NCBI GenBank assembly: GCA_043820985.1
Contig: JBDRDH010000011.1
Location: forward strand, 36,865-100,864
Source of the DNA: JAAYXS01 sp043820985
Lineage (GTDB): Bacteria > Planctomycetota > Phycisphaerae > UBA1845 > Fen-1342
DNA: 64,000 nucleotides
Direction: 5' to 3'
Part shown: piece by piece, positions 61,652 to 64,000 of the stretch
Layout: every line of letters starts with the position of its first letter
How positions within the stretch are numbered: position 1 is the stretch's first letter
Program-made: the position numbers and the translations under genes
The notes under the pieces: model-generated
Database searches by the model: none
Seen by the model: the letters and a program-made list of their open reading frames with translations, nothing else
What the model was told of the DNA's origin: nothing

Positions 61652-61867
61652 ATGGAATCCAAAGTAACCGGTTGGCGTAAATGGTTCTGGCCCTTACGCA
61701 GTCGCAAGGTGCAAGTGGCGGTCGCGACCATCGTCACCGCATATGCCGCCCAGGCGGGAATTATGCTCAACGAAGAAACCATGCTAACCGTGCTGGCCAT
61801 GGGAGCGGCGTTGATTCTGGGAATCGCCCACGAAGACGCCGGCCGAGCCCGGGGATCGGGGCGTTAG
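61652..61867 (+). CDS. Small membrane protein, holin-like
   Basis: A 71-residue protein with two hydrophobic segments, 'VQVAVATIVTAYAAQAGIM' and 'LTVLAMGAALILGIA', and basic ends. GGAGA lies eight bases before the ATG. The shape is that of a class II holin or another small phage membrane protein. It ends the co-directional run of genes that starts with the portal. Confidence 0.6.
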   Translation: MESKVTGWRKWFWPLRSRKVQVAVATIVTAYAAQAGIMLNEETMLTVLAMGAALILGIAHEDAGRARGSGR

Positions 61868-61887
61868 TGTGTTTCACCACAAAGTCC

Positions 61888-62000
61888 GGGTGGCCCATCG
61901 CTTTAGCGGTGGGGGCCGGGTGGCCCATCGCTTCAGCGGTGGGGGACTCGAATTTGGGCGTCTGATTCGTGTTCCCCAAGGCTGAAGCCATGGGCCACCC
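61888..62000. repeat. 36-bp repeat, right border: two direct copies and one inverted
   Basis: Copy 1 begins GGGTGGCCCATCGCTTTAGC (from 61888, shortened at its end). Copy 2 is 61918-61953 and differs from the left copy 54530-54565 at one base. Copy 3 is inverted at 61965-62000 and more divergent. They lie just after the last gene of the Mu-like module. The rest of 62001-62141 shows no gene. Confidence 0.85.
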
Positions 62001-62141
62001 ATCTGTGTCGATCATGACGAAACAACATGTCGTTTCACAGTATTTTTCGTGCCTTGGTGTCTTCGTGGTAAACGGCACCGTGAGAAAGGCGAACCAGTTA
62101 ATCAATCAGATCACGGCCTGCCCACGCCTGGGCGTTGGTGT

Positions 62142-63143
62142 TTATTTACCGGCGTCCGGGCAGGCTTCATAACCACGAGCGGCATGATACACCGCCTGGT
62201 CGAAGAACATTGCGATGCGGCGACCCAGTTCGAGACAGCGATACAGGTCGATGGGACGCTCGCGCGCGCTATGGCTGAGCGTAAAGTCCCAGATATGCTT
62301 CTTTAACAGCGTCAGGACGCTGATCGTCTCGGTGAGCGCGAAGTTCTGGTCGCGGCGTTCGGCGCCGATGGCGCGATAGAAATCCCGGACTTCCTTGATA
62401 GCTTCGCTACCTTTGAGCCAACGGCTGAATTGAGTAATCGCGGTCGTGGCACGCTCGGTCAGATGTGCGGGATCCAGATGGTGATACGCACGAGTGGTCG
62501 GACTGTTGCGGACTTCCTCCAGCCAGTGGCCGACTATGTCGGGGCAGTGGGCTTCGATCATGGTCACCAGGCCGTCCGAGAGCATGACCTTATCTTCGCG
62601 GGCTTGCAACGTGACAAAGGAATCCTGAATGGCCCAGCTTTCGAGATGGGTCTGGGCACATATTCGCAAGGCCCTCTCGTTTGAGCTGAAGGGCAGGGGC
62701 GGACATTGACTGAGCGGGAAGTAGCGCACTTCCTCCGCGTCATCGCCGGGTAGCTCGGTGCCGGCGATTTTGTGAAGTTCGAAAGTTACAATCAGAGCGT
62801 CGCCCAGCTCATCGTTAGGTAGCGAGTCGACCTCCAGCAGGCGTACCACGTGGCCCTCCAGGCCGGTTTCTTCACGCAGTTCGCGGACGGCGGCGGCGGT
62901 GATCGTCTCGCCCGACTCGACGAAGCCCATCGGCAGACACCAGTCGCCCTGGTGCGGGGCCCGCTTGCGCTTGACGAGCAGAACCTGCCGGCGTTCATTC
63001 AGCACCACGGCCGCCGCGACCGGGATTGGGTTGTCGTAGAAGACCGTGTCACACTGGGGACAGACCAGTCGTGGATTCCCCGCGACCACCCGCGATTCCA
63101 CGGCGGCGGCACATTGCGAACAATATTTGGGCGTCGGCGGCAC
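62142..63143 (-). CDS. Nudix hydrolase with N-terminal zinc ribbon and C-terminal RsbRD-like domain
   Basis: A 333-residue protein. A zinc ribbon has 'YCSQCAAAV' and 'VCPQCDTVF'. A Nudix domain follows with the box 'GFVESGETITAAAVRELREE' and 'TGLEG'. From about residue 185 to 333 a helical region ('DIVGHWLEEVRNSPTTRAYH', 'DFYRAIGAERRDQNFALTET') fits the N-terminal domain of RsbRD, a stress-signal sensor. GTG 63143 was chosen because AGGAG lies six bases upstream; the in-frame ATG at 63329 adds 62 unlike residues. The first two domains resemble NudC/ADP-ribose pyrophosphatase-type enzymes. The fusion may couple nucleotide turnover to a signal. Confidence 0.8.
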   Translation of the reverse strand: MPPTPKYCSQCAAAVESRVVAGNPRLVCPQCDTVFYDNPIPVAAAVVLNERRQVLLVKRKRAPHQGDWCLPMGFVESGETITAAAVRELREETGLEGHVVRLLEVDSLPNDELGDALIVTFELHKIAGTELPGDDAEEVRYFPLSQCPPLPFSSNERALRICAQTHLESWAIQDSFVTLQAREDKVMLSDGLVTMIEAHCPDIVGHWLEEVRNSPTTRAYHHLDPAHLTERATTAITQFSRWLKGSEAIKEVRDFYRAIGAERRDQNFALTETISVLTLLKKHIWDFTLSHSARERPIDLYRCLELGRRIAMFFDQAVYHAARGYEACPDAGK

Positions 63144-63463
63144 ACGTGTCTCCTGTCGGAGCGGGCTCGGATATCCGCGACCGCTCACTTTGGATGTGAT
63201 CCCGAACCTGATCGCCGAATGCACATGGTAGATCAGGTCTCGGACGGCGGCAATCGGTGTGGCGGCGATAAGATTGGACGGATCATTTTTGCCGCACGAG
63301 TACGGAACGGATAGCAATATACCGGTCATCTCGGGTGATATTGGTGCCTGGCACCTGCGCCCTGTCCTGATTGATGGTGGTTTGACCGTGCAAATGTGGT
63401 GTGGTTTCGCTATCTTGAGATATTGAACGCGGCACCTGAGAAGAGGAGGTGAACTCGGGGGCC

Positions 63464-64000
63464 ATGTCTGAGCGCGAACTGGAAACCCTGAGCGGCGACG
63501 CCCGTGACGAGCGTATCGGTGAGATTCTCAATGAATTTCTCGATCAACGCGCGCGCGGCGAAGCCGGCTGCGAGGATGAGCTGCTCCGCCGCCATCCGCA
63601 GTTCGCGGACGAGCTGCGCATGCACCTTGACGTGCTGGGCGATATGCAATCGCGTACCGACACGATCGGCACGCTCATCAGGCAGGGGCTGCTGGATGCT
63701 TGTGCCGATCCGCGTTACGCAGCGGAGCTAGGGGCGTACAAGATTATCGGGATGCTGGGTCGCGGCGGGATGGGGATTGTGCTTAAGGCGTACGAGGAGA
63801 GCCTTAACCGCACGGTGGCGCTTAAGATCCTGCGGCCGGAACTGGCTGGTGACTTGAATATCGTCAGGCGCTTCGAACGCGAGGCCAAGGCCGCCGCCGC
63901 ACTGCGGCATCCGAATATCGTCACGGTCCACGCCGTCGGCTCTGAGCGGGGCACGCATTTCATCGCCATGGAGTACATCAACGGCCCCAGCCTGGCCCAG
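63464..64000 (+). CDS. Ser/Thr protein kinase, N-terminal part (cut by the window edge)
   Basis: An open frame of 179 codons from ATG 63464 that runs off the right edge. GAGGAGGTG lies about 11 bases upstream. After a helical N-terminal part of about 90 residues the kinase begins with the P-loop 'MLGRGGMGIVLKA', the lysine in 'VALKIL' and 'LRHPNIVTVHAVG', as in planctomycete PknB-like kinases. The catalytic loop lies beyond the window. The N-terminal segment 'LLRRHPQFADELRMHL' is typical for the group. It is the second such kinase here. Confidence 0.88.
   Translation, partial: MSERELETLSGDARDERIGEILNEFLDQRARGEAGCEDELLRRHPQFADELRMHLDVLGDMQSRTDTIGTLIRQGLLDACADPRYAAELGAYKIIGMLGRGGMGIVLKAYEESLNRTVALKILRPELAGDLNIVRRFEREAKAAAALRHPNIVTVHAVGSERGTHFIAMEYINGPSLAQ

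Noticed and set aside
54890..61867. Complete Mu-like prophage or a full gene transfer agent
   Set aside because: Terminase, tail, baseplate, transposase and integrase genes are all missing from the window, so only a head module can be claimed.
63144..63329. N-terminal extension of the Nudix gene
   Set aside because: The added residues fit no domain, and GTG 63143 has a much better ribosome binding site.

Overview
The window looks like a chromosome segment of a Planctomycetota bacterium, most likely of the Phycisphaerae type. The signs are three secreted proteins ending in a PEP-CTERM sorting tail, several secreted giants ending in dockerin-like calcium loops of the planctomycete form 'NxYDIDGFI', an ECF sigma factor of the TIGR02999 kind coupled to a receptor-like Ser/Thr kinase, and a second such kinase at the right edge. 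Intergenic regions carry many short palindromic repeats. This placement is inference from gene content; no rRNA or tRNA gene was recognised.

Layout. 1-2462: a lactate-utilisation operon lutABC, with lutA cut by the left edge. 2485-3512: lexA behind an overlapping small gene, with a clear promoter and inverted repeat. 3689-5856: a membrane GT2 glycosyltransferase and a divergent HEAT-repeat protein. 6130-14297: envelope and amino-sugar enzymes, namely a DUF1460/beta-lactamase-like lipoprotein, a phosphoesterase/PQQ-propeller protein, a NAGPA/NlpC-like protein and a NagB/PIG-L fusion. 14531-24295: secreted surface proteins (a 1576-residue dockerin-like protein, two PEP-CTERM proteins, a GHL10-type glycoside hydrolase). 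24436-29020: sigma factor, kinase and a beta-helix protein. 29338-37827: NamZ muramidase, a large amidase, a D-aminoacylase-family hydrolase and a CgeB-like glycosyltransferase. 37842-51324: mostly housekeeping genes (coiled-coil/BRCT-like protein, xseB, comF, fliM, rpsB, tsf, rnd, a GGQ release-factor-like protein, an NhaC-type antiporter, aspS). 51547-54363: a PEP-CTERM protein with six calcium-loop repeats, a small membrane protein and a LOG-family enzyme.

54890-61867 is the most unusual part. It is a run of ten genes on one strand with Mu-like phage head genes (DUF935 portal, GNAT enzyme, I-type protease, capsid cement protein, gpT-type major capsid, DUF1320) followed by four small proteins, three of them membrane-associated. 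No terminase, tail gene, integrase or transposase is present. The genes are intact, have good ribosome binding sites, and are interspersed with and bracketed by the same palindromic repeats as the rest of the window. This suggests an old, host-adapted and possibly domesticated capsid module.

62142-64000 holds a Nudix/RsbRD-like fusion and the start of a Ser/Thr kinase. A second theme is peptidoglycan: at least six enzymes between 6130 and 35635 could together take apart murein and recycle its sugars and D-amino-acid products. The secreted dockerin-like and PEP-CTERM proteins point to a complex surface or exported matrix.
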